A stretch of 64,000 nt of DNA. Origin: Fusarium oxysporum f. sp. lycopersici 4287 (lineage: Eukaryota; Ascomycota; Sordariomycetes; Hypocreales; Nectriaceae). Below, in pieces: positions 1 through 11,280 of the stretch (position 1 is the stretch's first letter; every line of letters begins with the position of its first letter). Where the stretch lies: contig NC_030988.1 in NCBI RefSeq assembly GCF_000149955.1, positions 4,711,245 to 4,775,244 on the forward strand, read 5' to 3'. Below the pieces are notes generated by a model. It did not search any database. It worked only from the letters and a program-made list of their open reading frames with translations, and was not told the DNA's origin. Both the position numbers and the translations under genes were made by a program.

Positions 1-1157
1 TGTCTCAGGCAATCGATAACGCTCTGTAGATATAGGGTATTCCTAAAGAAAATCCCTAACGTTGGAACAACTCGATCCGTCGTGGCTGATTCGAGCCGAG
101 ACAAGATGGCGGCTCGTTCTGTGGTGTCGAAGTTACGCAAGATCTCGCCGCTGTTGGCGAGGTTGAGGCCGGCGTATGCACCTGAGGCTCTGCCGCTGAC
201 CACCTTGACAGTGTTCATATCTAATCTCAGTTTCATACTCACATCATGACAGCAGATGTAGTCCCAGAAGTCAAACACACGTTTAATCTGATTTCGGGTC
301 TGAATACGTCAATGTTTAGAAAAGCATACATCATCGTCATCGAAGCGCCTACCTGTTGTCTCGGCATGGCTATTGTCTTTCCTACGTTGCCGAGGCTGAT
401 TCCCCAGAAGAGGGCAGGGATCTCATGGAATCGCCTCAATAAGTCTCCTTGAGAGGACGGACCCGACCATAGCCGCTTCAAGTCTTTCGCTTTGCCCTCG
501 GAATGACGCATAAGCTGAGCGAACCATGGGTTGGGCCGGGGTCCTTGATCAGGATCGCCGTTCTTCAACCAGAACAAAGTGATATTGTAGAAGTATTCGG
601 CATCTGTCATTTGCCTCTCGCTCGCCCTTTCATCTGCTAGGTCGTTTCTTGCATCTTCGCTTAAGTCTGTTTCTTCAGTTTAACACTCTAGTCTTCTCGA
701 TCTATCCTTCGGGGAAGACTTGTATACCTGTTGAGTACAAACGAACAATCCAACGCTTTTTCCGGTTTACGACTGTGGCGTCAGAGGCCAGAACTCGGTG
801 TTCACCTTTGAGACAAATGACTTTGCCATCAGCAAGATCTAGTTCCGCAAATACCCCGTCTTCTTTCTTGAGGTCCTCGAGGGAGAGGCTTTTCTCGGCT
901 CTCTGTAGACTGTCTTCGAGCAGTGCCGGATCGATCAAGGCCGGGATCTGATGGCTGACCTGCTCCGGGGACCAGTCACATCCACGCCTAAACATGGTCT
1001 CCAAACTAGCCACATTCTTCTGATCTGGGCTCCCACTGAGCGGATTCCGTTGCCGGCACCAGTTAAAATCTAGGGCTCCAAACCGGATGCTTGCTATGCC
1101 AAAGAAATACTGCTGCTTCTCTTTGCTCAGCCTGTCTCTGCGGGTACGGTAATCCAT
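1..1157 (-). CDS. DUF3723 family protein, 3' part beyond window edge
   Basis: The gene runs leftward and leaves the window, so its C-terminus is missing. Exons that join in frame are 728-1157, 353-654, 243-299 and 1-203, with introns 300-352, 204-242 and 655-727 having GT and AG ends. The start is the ATG at 1155-1157. Family features are an early FGIASIRFG segment, the pattern CLKGEHRVLAS followed by a WIVRLYS strand, then QIKRVFDFWDYIC, and GEILRNFDTTERAAILSRL followed by a VPTLGIFF strand. These match what I know of DUF3723, a fungal family of unknown biochemical role that is a frequent passenger of Starship giant transposons. No stop or frameshift is visible in the part present. A kinase-like gene starts 235 bp away on the other strand, so the two share a promoter region. 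The family assignment is from remembered motifs, not from a search. Confidence 0.82.
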
Positions 1158-1367
1158 TGCTGATGGAAAATATCATGGTGTAAATAACAAAAGGTGATGG
1201 AAACATACAAATAAGGCGAGGCACAAGGGCCAAAATGGTCACCACCAGTGTTGCAAGGAACAAAAGATGAGAGATCCGGTTGCAATCGGCTCTCTAGTGG
1301 TTCCAAGAGCCCTGAACAGACTCTTTTTGGATTACACGTCTAGCCGGTAGACATTATCAACTCGTCC

Positions 1368-1380
1368 ATATATATTATAC
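1368..1380 (+). promoter_or_regulatory. TATA-like element before the kinase-like gene
   Basis: The AT-only stretch ATATATATTATAC ends only 12 bases before the first ATG at 1393. A transcript starting at a normal distance from it would leave out that ATG, which favours the in-frame ATG at 1432 as the real start of the downstream gene. This is inference from spacing only. Confidence 0.35.
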
Positions 1381-1392
1381 GCTGCTGTCGCA

Positions 1393-2791
1393 ATGTTCAG
1401 TCCACTGAGGTATGGCGTGGCTGTAAGCGCTATGGACAATGAGAAGCAACCGGATAAGAGGGCCACTCGACTTGGAAATTTCTTTGCCGGCAGCGATGTT
1501 ATTGCAGACTTTGAGAGTCAATCACCGAAAGTGATTCCTCCACAAATAGATACCTCGGGTGATGAACGCACCTCGGACAAAAAAGCCAAAACCCTTCTCA
1601 AGAGCATCCCTGACATTCCACCCAAGGCTCAGCAAGTCTCGAAGCCTCCCAAGAGAGTTGCTTTTGCCGGCCTCCCAGTGATAGTTGAGAATCCCACGGC
1701 TATCTTGGGCCCTAAAAAGCACATAGAAGATAACAGAATAACCGCATCATTGGAACATGACCAAACCAAAACCAACCGTCTAGAGCGGCACTTTGAGCGA
1801 TACTACAAGATCACGCTAGGTCGAAATATGGACGTACAGTTGGCGAGGACAAAACCGGCGGCCTTTGAGGAGAAACCGCCATTACTTGACGAGAAACAAA
1901 GCAGTGTCTTGTTTTGGACCCTGTCTAGATCCGAAAGTGAAGAACAGGTATCTGTAGTCCGTAAGATTGAGAACAGGAGGTTCGTCAAAGGAATCGGGGT
2001 CTATACGATGCCTACGCCAGGTGAGTTCACCGTAGTGTATGAATTCATGCCAGTATCTCTTGCAGAGATCGCAGCGTCTCGCAAAGTCCGTGGTCCTGAA
2101 TTGGCCTATATTCTGAAGCAGGTTCGTGCCTCAATGGCGCCCCCAATTCATACACATTCTTGCTTACATGGAAGATTTTGGATGGTCTTTTGTACCTTGA
2201 GGAACACGATATAGGTCACCCAGAGTTGAGTTGCTCCAACGTGCTACTGGATACATCTGGCCAGGTCAAGATTTGTACTGTTACCTCCTTTACATACCAG
2301 TCTGGCATTCTAGCTGACCTTTTTACAAAAGGGGGACAGCATTTCTGTTCCTATGGGACGACCGATAACTTGCTCGCCGGATTTTGGCGAATAACGGTAG
2401 AACTCATGAATGGCTATCTGAGGAAAGACATGCGAGGAGACCACGTTGACTACGCAAAGTGGACAGCATATCCAGCAGCTGTCGACTTTTACAAGTGCCT
2501 GGAGACTCTGAACCACGCTCAACGTAATGAAGAACGTCTGCTACCCGCTAAGACTAGGACACTTCATAGCAGATTTGAAACCGTCAAAGAGGTAAGTAAA
2601 TGATCATTCCACAAGATGTACGCGTGGCCGGGAGTGAGCTAATTTCGAATGAAGCATCCATTTTGGGCTACAGCCTGCAGACCGCACGAGGTTGGAGCAC
2701 TAACACAACTTGTCCTGTTCACAAACAGATGGATAGTGAGTTACATAGAGGGATTTTGATGGAAAGGCTGGTAAATAGGCTACAAGAGTAA
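1393..2791 (+). CDS. protein-kinase-like protein, probably a pseudokinase
   Basis: The model has exons 1393-2121, 2175-2591 and 2729-2791, giving 402 residues. The first intron (2122-2174) is well supported: it joins ELAYILKQ to ILDGLLYLEE in frame, as in the kinase alpha-E helix. The second intron (2592-2728, GTAAGT donor) is plausible; without it the frame stops at 2603. The kinase-like core is GLLYLEEHDIGHPELSCSN then VLLDTSGQVKI. In active kinases the catalytic loop reads HRDxxxxN; here it reads HPELSCSN, so the catalytic Asp is missing. No clear glycine-rich loop or DFG is seen. The N-terminal 150 residues are low-complexity and charged. The start may be ATG 1432 rather than 1393. It is divergent from the DUF3723 gene. 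Substrate and function are unknown. Confidence 0.7.
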
Positions 2792-3020
2792 ATACCAGGG
2801 CATATCTGATACCAAGCAGCATAGTAGATTGATAGAGTTTGGTTGGATACTTCTCTTTGCTACAGTACTATAATAAGATCCATAGAAAATACAAAGCTAG
2901 TTTTACAACACCTACGATATGTCCCAATGCGGCAATATGAAGGAAGGCGCGACCCTCGTCCCAAAGTGGCTGTCTCTGACATCGTTGTCTGAACCCCCAT
3001 GGGTGATAACGACCACTATA

Positions 3021-4798
3021 TCAAGGTTGATAATCTGTAAACACCAGGTCGACCGCGCTTGAATGCTCTCCTGCAAATTTGACGAGCTTATTCCTCATAT
3101 CTTTGGAAACTGAGGCTGTACGTACTGTCAGTCTTGCTCGCAAATTAGAATGAAAGACTGACCTGCGATCATGGTAGGCTTCTCGGAGTCGCCTTGAGCA
3201 GGGCTTATCACTGCATCTTTAATCAACAATGTCTCGAGAGGCAAGTCACGGTTGTAGACTTTGATCCTGGTTCTACCTGGCTTCTCACTCTCCTTCTTTC
3301 CCATTTCCCGGATGAACAGCTGGACTTTAGGTGGCAATGAGGATTTTTCCTCCTCGTAGCACATGGAAATCTTTATACCCGATATTTGCGGCGGTTTTCC
3401 GCCTCCCTCCTCCGTGTCATCGCCTTCGTCAAGGGCGAGGGCAAAGTCGATAATGTCAAAAACCGCATGTGCTTGCTCTGCAACTCCTGTCAATCGAGGA
3501 AAAGAATGAAGGAAGGAGAGACCTACTCCAGGATGGGATATGCCAGATCAGATGTACGGGCGCGCTACGGATTTCATGCGCACGAGTCGCATGGACTAGC
3601 CCCTGTAGATACGGCGCAACAGCCACCACACCTAGGCCAGTGGCAACTAACAGGATCGTTTCATATCCTTTCATGGCGATTGTAGCTCCGTAGGGGCCCA
3701 TATAAAGACCGATATTAGACTTGAGGCCGCGCTTCACTGCATCCCGTAACTTGCTGGTGAGGCCGCGGTTGACCCCGACAAATACCTTCAGTTCTGTTTG
3801 GGCACGGATCGACCAGTTGGCCACCGTGAACGGGTGACTCTGTAGCCCTGATAGCGGGCCCAACGGGATCCATAAGTTAATATATTGCCCAGGCTCGACC
3901 TTGACTGGCTTTCTCAGCGTCATTCTGACCTGGATGTAATCGTAGCTACCATTCTGACTGAGGGACACCGACTGGAACCACCAACCATTCATATACACAG
4001 TCTCCCCGACCTGCCAGGTCAGAGAGCCTAGGAAGATACCGGCAACCACATAGAGGAAGATGAGAGAAAACTGCGAGTCGGTCGGAATGTGGCGCCACAT
4101 GGCGAAGCCCAACCATCCTGCTACAAGATAGTGAATGGACAGTAGCATTTCATAAGGAATCCATGACGGGAAAGTCCTGATAGGTATGAGGATGAAGTAG
4201 ATTCCGGCAAGAGCCTGTTTGATGTCAGCTCTAAACAACTTATCACGGATAGCGAGCTCGTTACTAAAGTAGCATAAAGATTGTGCCCCTGATCTATGGC
4301 AGACAATCCGTGTCTGGAGAACGCTCCTACGGCGTGGATAGTGGACAGAATGGCAACTACGCACCCTGCACCGGCGTGTATTCGCCTCTGAACACGAAGC
4401 CGAAATCGCAGGACGGAAGCGATGAAGTCAAGGCAGGGACCAATATACAAGATTATGAGGTTAATGAATGCAAGCTTGCCGGCTCTGGAGCAGGCTTCTA
4501 CCACGTCCCCAGCACCGATGATGATGCAGCTCAGGTTGGTTGTAAGATAAGAGAGAAACATGAGCATATGAGCCCAGGTGATGATGTCCACGCTACTTCC
4601 GCGACGGAATGGGCCTCTATACGCCAGACACCTCACCGCCCATTGGGAGACTCTTCTTCCCAGGCGACGGAGGGCCGGTGGACATATGCAACGGAGGATG
4701 ATTCGTATGGCACGCCGCAGGGCTAGCAATACGAGAAAGGCCGTCAACCCTATTGCGTACCAGTCCGTTATGGTAAGGATACTGACATCAAGCTCCAT
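3021..4798 (-). CDS. ferric-reductase-like transmembrane oxidoreductase (FRE/NOX superfamily)
   Basis: Exons 4265-4798, 3527-4214, 3163-3486 and 3021-3115 join in frame to 546 residues; an ATG at 4888 would add 30. The introns are 40-50 bp with GT-AG ends. Several hydrophobic helices precede two haem-ligand pairs spaced H-x13-H: HAGAGCVVAILSTIH and the pair in the IHYLVAGWLGFAMWRHI helix. These are followed by an FAD-binding HPFT motif (SHPFTVANW), a GPYGA segment and a C-terminal VSKDMRNKLV strand typical of the NAD(P)H domain. Members of the superfamily move electrons from NADPH through FAD and haem across a membrane to ferric chelates or oxygen. Reading frame and key residues look intact. 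Ferric reductases of this type are one of the recurrent Starship accessory families, and it sits next to a DUF3723 gene. The real substrate cannot be told from sequence. Confidence 0.85.
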
Positions 4799-4888
4799 TG
4801 ATGCGGTGATTCTTTTGATCCACACGGGAAGGGGGGAGGGGAAGGGGAAGAGGGGACAGCCAGGACGTCGGTTGCCATATAGATGCAT

Positions 4889-7262
4889 ATAAGTGCATGG
4901 ACGGCCTGTTCCAGCCGCTTCGTGATCCAGCGGTATGGAAATGAACTAATGCTCACAGCTCACTTTGGCTTGTATGAGAGTGCGAGAACAAGAATCCGAA
5001 ACGGTCTTTTTCGAGGTTACCGACGTCCATCGAGGACAAAAGCTGGCTGAAAGTGGTTAATCTTGACCAAGTTCTGTGTTTTCTTCTGAACTTGCACACG
5101 CTCGACGTCGCGGGATGTTGCATTGGGTCTTGATGAACCCCCTAGCAACAGGGTAAGCTCACGAGCACGTACAAAATTTGGATCTACCCAGCACATCGTT
5201 CTTCTTGAGTAGGGAGGCACAAATGGTCTAGCAGGTTATACGCAGATTAAACAGACGAGGGATCCATATGGTGAGAGTGTTTGTAGTTGTCAAATTCCTC
5301 TTATTCAAGGGCTGGAAAAGCAAGACGCCATGGCGGTGTCATTGTCCTTTTTGTTCAGTGGCTGGCAGCTTCAGGATATCCGCTCGAAAAGCAGGCCAGT
5401 ATGTATCCTTGATCCACGATGCCAAACATTGTAGCGCTCTCAGGAGCATGAACAAATCGAAGTGGCTCTCAGTACTACCTAGAGAGATCCGATGGTAGAG
5501 CGTCGATACTCCGTCTTTGAGTGTTGACGCTACAAAGTACCAAGAGTGACCTTCTACACTCGATTCCGGAGGTTTGATACAGATACAAAAGTCGACAGAC
5601 TTGGATGACGTACCGATTGGTCTGTACTCTTGAATTATCTTTTAAATCTGCCAATAATGTTTTTCTTAGCGTAGCTTTTGGTCTAGTGCAAGAGTAAAAA
5701 TTATTAGATATAGGGTAGCCTTAAGCGATTGGCTGAATCAACTCTTCTCTTATCTAATCGGCGTGTTCATGGCGCAGCAAAGCAAGGATAACCAATAAAT
5801 AACACATTTATATTATCAGCACAATACCTTAATGCCAAACATAAAACAGCCCAGAAACGAATTTATGACAGATATATGGTCTGCATGGATTGTGAAACTA
5901 TCGAAGCCTGTATTGCTGGCCAGTACGTCGCTTTACACTCCTGTAAAGACCTAAACCGCAAGTCAATTGCAGCCTGCCTCCAAACTGCTCTATCAAAACA
6001 TGGTCAAACAGGTAGCAAGAAGTTGCGACAAAGTCCGAAAAGGATGCGCAGTGGTAGCAATGTCAGTGACAGTAGATAGCCTGATGATCGACATGAATCA
6101 GTTACATGAACCTGACTCGCTTGTCGACTTTTCCGGTGAAGGGAGATGATGGTTTTGATCACCTAGTTTTCGTTTCTTGCCAGGTTGTTGTCGTTCGTTG
6201 TCTGAGTGGTCGCAGCTTGCTGGTCAGTTTTTAATTCGTTTGTCTGGTTCTGGTGCCATTCGCCGTGGTTAGATGTGATGTGCGATTGGAGATTGTGGGT
6301 AGCGCCGTGCTTATCGGCTTATCTGCCGAACTCTGTTTATCGATAATGTTATCGGCTTATCGGCGTTTGATCTATTTATAGTATTCCGCTCTTATTTCCG
6401 TGATTTGTACTGCAGTTTCCAGCTCACCATGCAAATCCACCATAGAAGTCCCACCAACGTGAGGATCAGCAATGATAACTACACCTTTCCATTTAAAATT
6501 TCTACTATCTCTGCGCTTTCATAATCGCGTGCAGGGTCTTCGAATGATATGACAGCGTCGTCATTGTTCTCCAACATCCCCATAATAAAGAGCTGGTTCG
6601 TGTCATTCATATAAGGTATTCTTACACCATGCGTAATTTTAGGATTAAAACCTCTAGCTGTCCACACTTGGCCCATTCTCTATGATGTTCAAATTAGGCT
6701 GACGAACAATCCTGAGCTTCTCTTGCTAATTGTTGGATCAACATACCAGGAGAACAACCGCTGAGGTCCATACGCATAACGAACAGCTACACGAGCTTTA
6801 CCACAACTTTTAATTCATATCCAGGCTTATGCTTACGGATTTTTTGTTTAAATGGAAACAAATTCCGATCTGGGCTGGGGCTATACCGGCCAGAATTGTG
6901 ACAGTACTCTGATGCATCAAGGTAGTCGCCTCTCATAGCGAGAAGCAACGTGAGATCTACTCACAAAACAAGAACGGTCCCGAAAGTCCCGTAGCCGCCG
7001 CGCCTTCTGATCCATATTGTCATGGGATGAAGCGTCACTTTTGAGCTGTATTGAGGGTACGTTATGCAACGGCGTGGTTCGACCCCGACACAGCCGAGCA
7101 ACAGGGCGTTTGGGCATAAATATTAGTGTAACAATCGGTCGAGGTGAGCATCAGGACAGCAGACACGTAACTGGCTTCAACTCTCCATTCAGCCACAGCT
7201 ATTGCACCAGATTTTCCTCGCCTATGCCTACTTTGACAACTTGCCGTATCTAGACAAGAGGC
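4889..7262. other. AT-rich spacer, no gene recognised
   Basis: Only short open frames occur, the longest convincing one being 65 codons on the minus strand at 6479-6676, which I cannot assign. From about 5700 the sequence is AT-rich and looks like decayed repeat DNA. Two copies of TTATCGGCTTATC lie at 6311 and 6349. No transposase motif was seen. Confidence 0.5.
6311..6363. repeat. paired TTATCGGCTTATC motifs
   Basis: Two near-identical 15-base motifs (6311-6325 and 6349-6363) lie 38 bases apart, with a GATAA-rich palindromic segment between them. Short reiterated motifs of this kind are common beside the ends of DNA transposons, where transposase binds. No terminal inverted repeat was found, so the assignment is weak. 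Confidence 0.3.
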
Positions 7263-7991
7263 ATGTTGACCTGGCTGTCCACTAGTAAAAAAAAGAACAC
7301 AACCGAGGCCGTTGACATGGCCCGCCAACGCGACAGAAAGTTTGTCATTTGGTCCATCCACAGAGACCCCTTCCCGGAGGCCACTACACTTCTGTCGCGG
7401 TTTGGGCGATACTTGCTTGCATCCGTGCTCTTCGTCCTCCAATTGACCTTGTTGGTCGGCGTACCAGCGACACCAAGCCTTCTGGCATGGTGTACTCAAA
7501 ACCAGCTTTGGCCGGCCCTTATTGATTCGGGACTGGAGAAGGAAGCAAGGGAGGTCTTGGGATACCTTATCCTTGATACGATACTCCTTGTTTTCATGAT
7601 CTGGGGTGCTGTGCCGGTCTTTGCGGTGACCAGAATGAATGGAAGTCGAGGAAGGATGCTCACGTATGCGGCGTTTGGCGGGATAGCGATGGTGTTTGTC
7701 TGCGTCTCGATTCGTACAATGTACTTGACCTGGACCTGGTCACTGCTTTTTGAGCTGGCGACTGGTGATGCGAGGCTTGCAGGACGATGCAAGTTCATCT
7801 CCTTCACATTGGGTGTCCTGCTCTGCTTGGGTTGCGCCTCGGTCGTCATCTACTCATTCTATGCGGCACGATTCGGCACGCCCTTGGTCATTCAGCAGAT
7901 GCTGGATGATGCTGCGCAGTTGCTGTGTTCTACCAAGATGCGGGCTGGTATGGTGGCCGAAAAAAGTGACGGGGAGAGCGTCGAGGCCTAA
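7263..7991 (+). CDS. hypothetical four-helix membrane protein
   Basis: This is a single uninterrupted frame of 242 codons. After a charged N-terminus (a KKKN run, then ARQRDRK) there are four hydrophobic segments: around residues 50-75 (YLLASVLFVLQLTLLVGV), 100-120 (YLILDTILLVFMIWGAVPVF), 132-155 (YAAFGGIAMVFVCVSI) and 177-200 (FISFTLGVLLCLGCASVVIY). The tail is hydrophilic. I do not recognise the family. A second Met at residue 19 (MARQRDRK) could be the true start. The base composition is GC-richer than the flanking spacer, as expected of a real gene. The next gene downstream is on the same strand, about 780 bp away. Confidence 0.7.
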   Translation: MLTWLSTSKKKNTTEAVDMARQRDRKFVIWSIHRDPFPEATTLLSRFGRYLLASVLFVLQLTLLVGVPATPSLLAWCTQNQLWPALIDSGLEKEAREVLGYLILDTILLVFMIWGAVPVFAVTRMNGSRGRMLTYAAFGGIAMVFVCVSIRTMYLTWTWSLLFELATGDARLAGRCKFISFTLGVLLCLGCASVVIYSFYAARFGTPLVIQQMLDDAAQLLCSTKMRAGMVAEKSDGESVEA

Positions 7992-8768
7992 CTATCGCGT
8001 GGTCCTTAGCAATGCCGTTTGTGGAAACGGGTGGAGCACGGAGTTGGTAGGAGCTCGGAGTTGAAGCGAGCGTGCATGGTTGGGCCTGCAAAAAAGATGG
8101 GCGTGCGATAGGTACATGTGTTTGTTAATGAATTGTGATGTGAGATGGATTTGTGCATGCAATGTGAATTGTGATGTGAGATGCATCAGCTATGGCGCAC
8201 GCGTATCGCGTGCGTATCGCGTTTCGTGTTTCCTGTGACACGTGACGCGTGGAGACGGCCAGCAAGAGCGAGAAGGCACGATCGTCCTAGGCAGGTTCAA
8301 ACGTTAACACTTGCACTCACCAGCCGGCAACAGACCTCATTTCCCAGCACAACTGGCAATTGTTGTTGGTCCTCCTCACAATCGCGCAAAGGCATACCAA
8401 ACAGCTGAAGTACTTTCGACGTCCATGCATCCAACGGCCATTCCTGTAGGTGTTTGGTTGGCCAACGCCATGCATGTCTCAGATGACCACACACAAGGCC
8501 GGCACGCTTGGATTACCCCTCTTCATTTCTGATGATGCTCAGTATCGGGGTCCTGCCAATGAATACACTTGGTCTCGCCTTGTCGCTTTTCCTCGATCAT
8601 TTTGGACCCCAGTTCGCTGTTCGATAACCAGGCACTCCTGAAGACAACCCTAGAGGCCCTCACTTACAATTCTGCCTACCTGGTCGTGATAATCTTCGAA
8701 ATGAGTCTCGCCGTTCCCCGCATCATCTCCAGCCTCAATTACCAGCAGGCTCTTCAACTCGCCAGACA

Positions 8769-9788
8769 ATGGGGCTCCTAGCGCTAGGGCTATCTCAGTT
8801 GCTGACGCAGAGGGGAGAACGGAGAGCTTCGAGGCAGCAAGAGCAGACGTACCAGGAGGTACGAGACGCTCTGCCGCAGTTGCTCAACGGCATTCAAGCG
8901 AGAGAAATTCGGGTCGTTCCCAATGCGTTCAATTCGACCCCAACCTTCCTAGCCTACTTCGAGGCCGCCGCCCTGGGCTCTATATCTTTGGTACTGTTGG
9001 ATGTCGCGAGTGCCATCAGAAGAGTCGGTGCAAGCCTCGATGCCATACGATCCGAACTCGAGATTGCAAACGTCGCCAGGGTGCAAGGTTGGGGTCATGG
9101 TGGGTTCGGAGCCTACGTGCATCGCTTCGTCCAGAATGAGATGGCTGCCGTCGACGGTACACAGGATGGTCAACATCACTTCTTCTATGTATGGCACCCG
9201 GACAGCGATTGGTATCCTGCATTCGAAGGAAGACAGGCAGAAGATCCCCTTGGTCCTGCGTTTGGTGGCTATCATCATGATCTTGCGACAATATGCCTGA
9301 GGATGCGAGCCGATAGAGAAGCTCTTATTGCAACGACTGATTATAGGCGTGCCGCCGTGTTCCATCTTGTTATTCCAGCCTACTACCCGCTCGTGATGGA
9401 CCATCCCATTGCCTTTGCTGACGAACTGCTACCGCTGGTCATTACCGGGGGCAGGTATCGAGGTGCCGACCTTGTGTGGTTTGCCATTCGTCGAGATCCA
9501 CGTGAGGAGAGGCTGCATCTTAACTTTGTCGGCCTCCTGCCCCAAAATCAGGGGAACCTAGCAATGACGGGTGGTTATGTAGGGTTTGTCGGCTCTTTAT
9601 TGGGTGCGGTTGGTTGTTCAGTTACAGCTACGGCTTTCCCTCCTTGCGCGCCAATTGCAGGAATCGTGATTGAATCATTTATCGCGTCCGCGTTGGCATC
9701 CTGGACATCTATGGCGTCAGGAACAGTTTATGATGTGCTGACGCAAGAAAGCATCCAAATTCTAGGGGATCCTATTTTCTTGGAGTAA
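8769..9788 (+). CDS. hypothetical protein with hydrophobic C-terminal segment
   Basis: A 339-codon open frame. The N-terminal third is helical and charged, followed by a hydrophobic segment (YFEAAALGSISLVLLDVASA), a soluble middle with the aromatic patch HHFFYVWHPDSDWYPAF and the strands AVFHLVIPAYYPLV and ADLVWFAIRRDP, and then a long Gly/Ala-rich hydrophobic stretch (GGYVGFVGSLLGAVG through ASALASW). Nothing catalytic is evident and I cannot name the family. Upstream exons are likely: a frame on the same strand from about 8569 (ending in SLNYQQALQLARQ) looks coding and runs into this one in another frame, but I could not find a convincing splice, so the first Met is provisional. Confidence 0.65.
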   Translation: MGLLALGLSQLLTQRGERRASRQQEQTYQEVRDALPQLLNGIQAREIRVVPNAFNSTPTFLAYFEAAALGSISLVLLDVASAIRRVGASLDAIRSELEIANVARVQGWGHGGFGAYVHRFVQNEMAAVDGTQDGQHHFFYVWHPDSDWYPAFEGRQAEDPLGPAFGGYHHDLATICLRMRADREALIATTDYRRAAVFHLVIPAYYPLVMDHPIAFADELLPLVITGGRYRGADLVWFAIRRDPREERLHLNFVGLLPQNQGNLAMTGGYVGFVGSLLGAVGCSVTATAFPPCAPIAGIVIESFIASALASWTSMASGTVYDVLTQESIQILGDPIFLE

Positions 9789-10542
9789 CTGCTTAATGTG
9801 TAGACGGTTCCATTCGACACGCATTTATGGCATTCCCAAAGCTTATTGGTGACTTAGCTTTTGGGTGTACGATTGTCCGCGTTGCACTGTTAAAAGCGAC
9901 TGGGCAGGAACCATTGGTAGAGTACGGTCTCTGTTAGAACTAGTCCTCAGAGAATGTTCGATAGGTGCAAGGCGGCGGATCCCCGATGTAGATGGTAGTC
10001 AACGGGTATAAACGTCTCGGTATCACATTGAATTGGGTGGGTTTTCCCTCTGTTCCGCTATGCAAGCCCTCCTTTCGTTCAACTCTCGTAACACCTTTGT
10101 CCTCTAGTGTTTCTCTGATCAGTAATTTTATAGCCTTGACGAAGCATTTCTGGCATTACAATACTTCTGACTCTTCAAGGCATTTTTTAGGTTACCGTTC
10201 GGCGGTAGACCAAAGCCAATTCACAGGGACATACATGCTCGGAGTAGAGCAGAGATTCTTGGCGACTTACAAGCACTCGTAGCAACTTGGGGGCACCGGC
10301 AAGCAACATGATCATGACGAGGACGGCAGCAATGCTTTGATGGCTGCATAACGGCAACCCAAAGTATACTATATCATTCATTGTAAGGCTGGGGCAAAGC
10401 TGAGTATGTTTAAGAGGAGTATGAGACAAGAAGAATAAAATCGATACTTAGTAGATAAGCATTTGTAACTACCTAACAACTCAACAAGATATTCATAGGA
10501 AAGCATGGGCATGGACACAGCCATAACACTCGCGCAAGTTGA
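9789..10542. other. intergenic, nothing recognised
   Basis: There are only short frames in all phases. It lies between the tail of the hypothetical gene at 8769-9788 and the 3' end of the ankyrin gene, so it probably holds the 3' ends of both convergent transcripts. Confidence 0.5.
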
Positions 10543-11280
10543 TCAACACCGCGACGGGACATCTGTTTCCTCGTCTTCTGACATTTCCAAGATTGCTTCT
10601 TCCAATAGCTTCGTTAGATCCGGCTTGCCCATAGCCTTTGCGATGTCGGGATAGGGCCAAGAGACGTCACCAATACAGATACCGTAGCATGGATCCGCTC
10701 CTTCCTCAATGAGAAGCTCGATGATCTTCCAATCATGCGGTGCCGGCAACTGCATCGCATACATGATTGGCGTACCGCCAAACCCATCCAGAACATCAGG
10801 GTCAGCGCCAGAAAACCAGATATATTCCAGGATCTCTTCCTCAAGACCCCGGCCCGCGGCACCATGTAGACCATTGGACGAATGCTTACGTCCTGGGTCC
10901 GGTCTATATTCCAGAAGCAAATCGCTCGCTTCTTCTTGTCCGAAAAAGTCAGCCAGAAACAGAGCATTGTCGATCTCATCCTGAAACTGCGAGCTCTGCA
11001 TACTCTGCTTCAAACCGGCCGGGAGCTCAGAAATCACCGTGCTTTCTCCTTCAATGACGGCATATGCTAGTGGGGAGATCTCAAGCTTCGTGCTACTAGG
11101 GGGAGAATAGAGCAGTTTCCCATCAAGGGAAATGCTGAAGGATTTGGTGGGATACACGGGCTCAGGAACGGTTATCGACTGTTTTGTCAAAGCGTGATTC
11201 TTGTAGCATCTTAGGAAGTCTTTGGTTGTGTCAACGACGGCCTTGGCACTCGAGCCGGAAGAAACCAGCAAGCCAGTCAT
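10543..11280 (-). CDS. ankyrin-repeat protein, short
   Basis: An intronless frame of 245 codons. Ankyrin-type helices are visible in the C-terminal half: SNGLHGAAGRGLEEEILEYI followed by a SGADPDVLDGFGGTPIMYAM loop, and WKIIELLIEEGADPCYG, which give about two and a half repeats. The N-terminal 120 residues are a separate region without recognised motifs. The C-terminus is acidic (EMSEDEETD). Ankyrin repeats bind proteins; the partner is unknown. Small one-off ankyrin genes are common in fungal accessory regions. No intron or break was seen. Confidence 0.75.
   Translation of the reverse strand: MTGLLVSSGSSAKAVVDTTKDFLRCYKNHALTKQSITVPEPVYPTKSFSISLDGKLLYSPPSSTKLEISPLAYAVIEGESTVISELPAGLKQSMQSSQFQDEIDNALFLADFFGQEEASDLLLEYRPDPGRKHSSNGLHGAAGRGLEEEILEYIWFSGADPDVLDGFGGTPIMYAMQLPAPHDWKIIELLIEEGADPCYGICIGDVSWPYPDIAKAMGKPDLTKLLEEAILEMSEDEETDVPSRC

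Noticed and set aside
4283..4892. Plus-strand frames of 104-147 codons
   Set aside because: They are shadows of the ferric-reductase gene, whose haem-ligand helices are on the minus strand.
8949..9404. 151-codon minus-strand frame
   Set aside because: It lies antisense to the longer hypothetical gene at 8769-9788 and has no motif.
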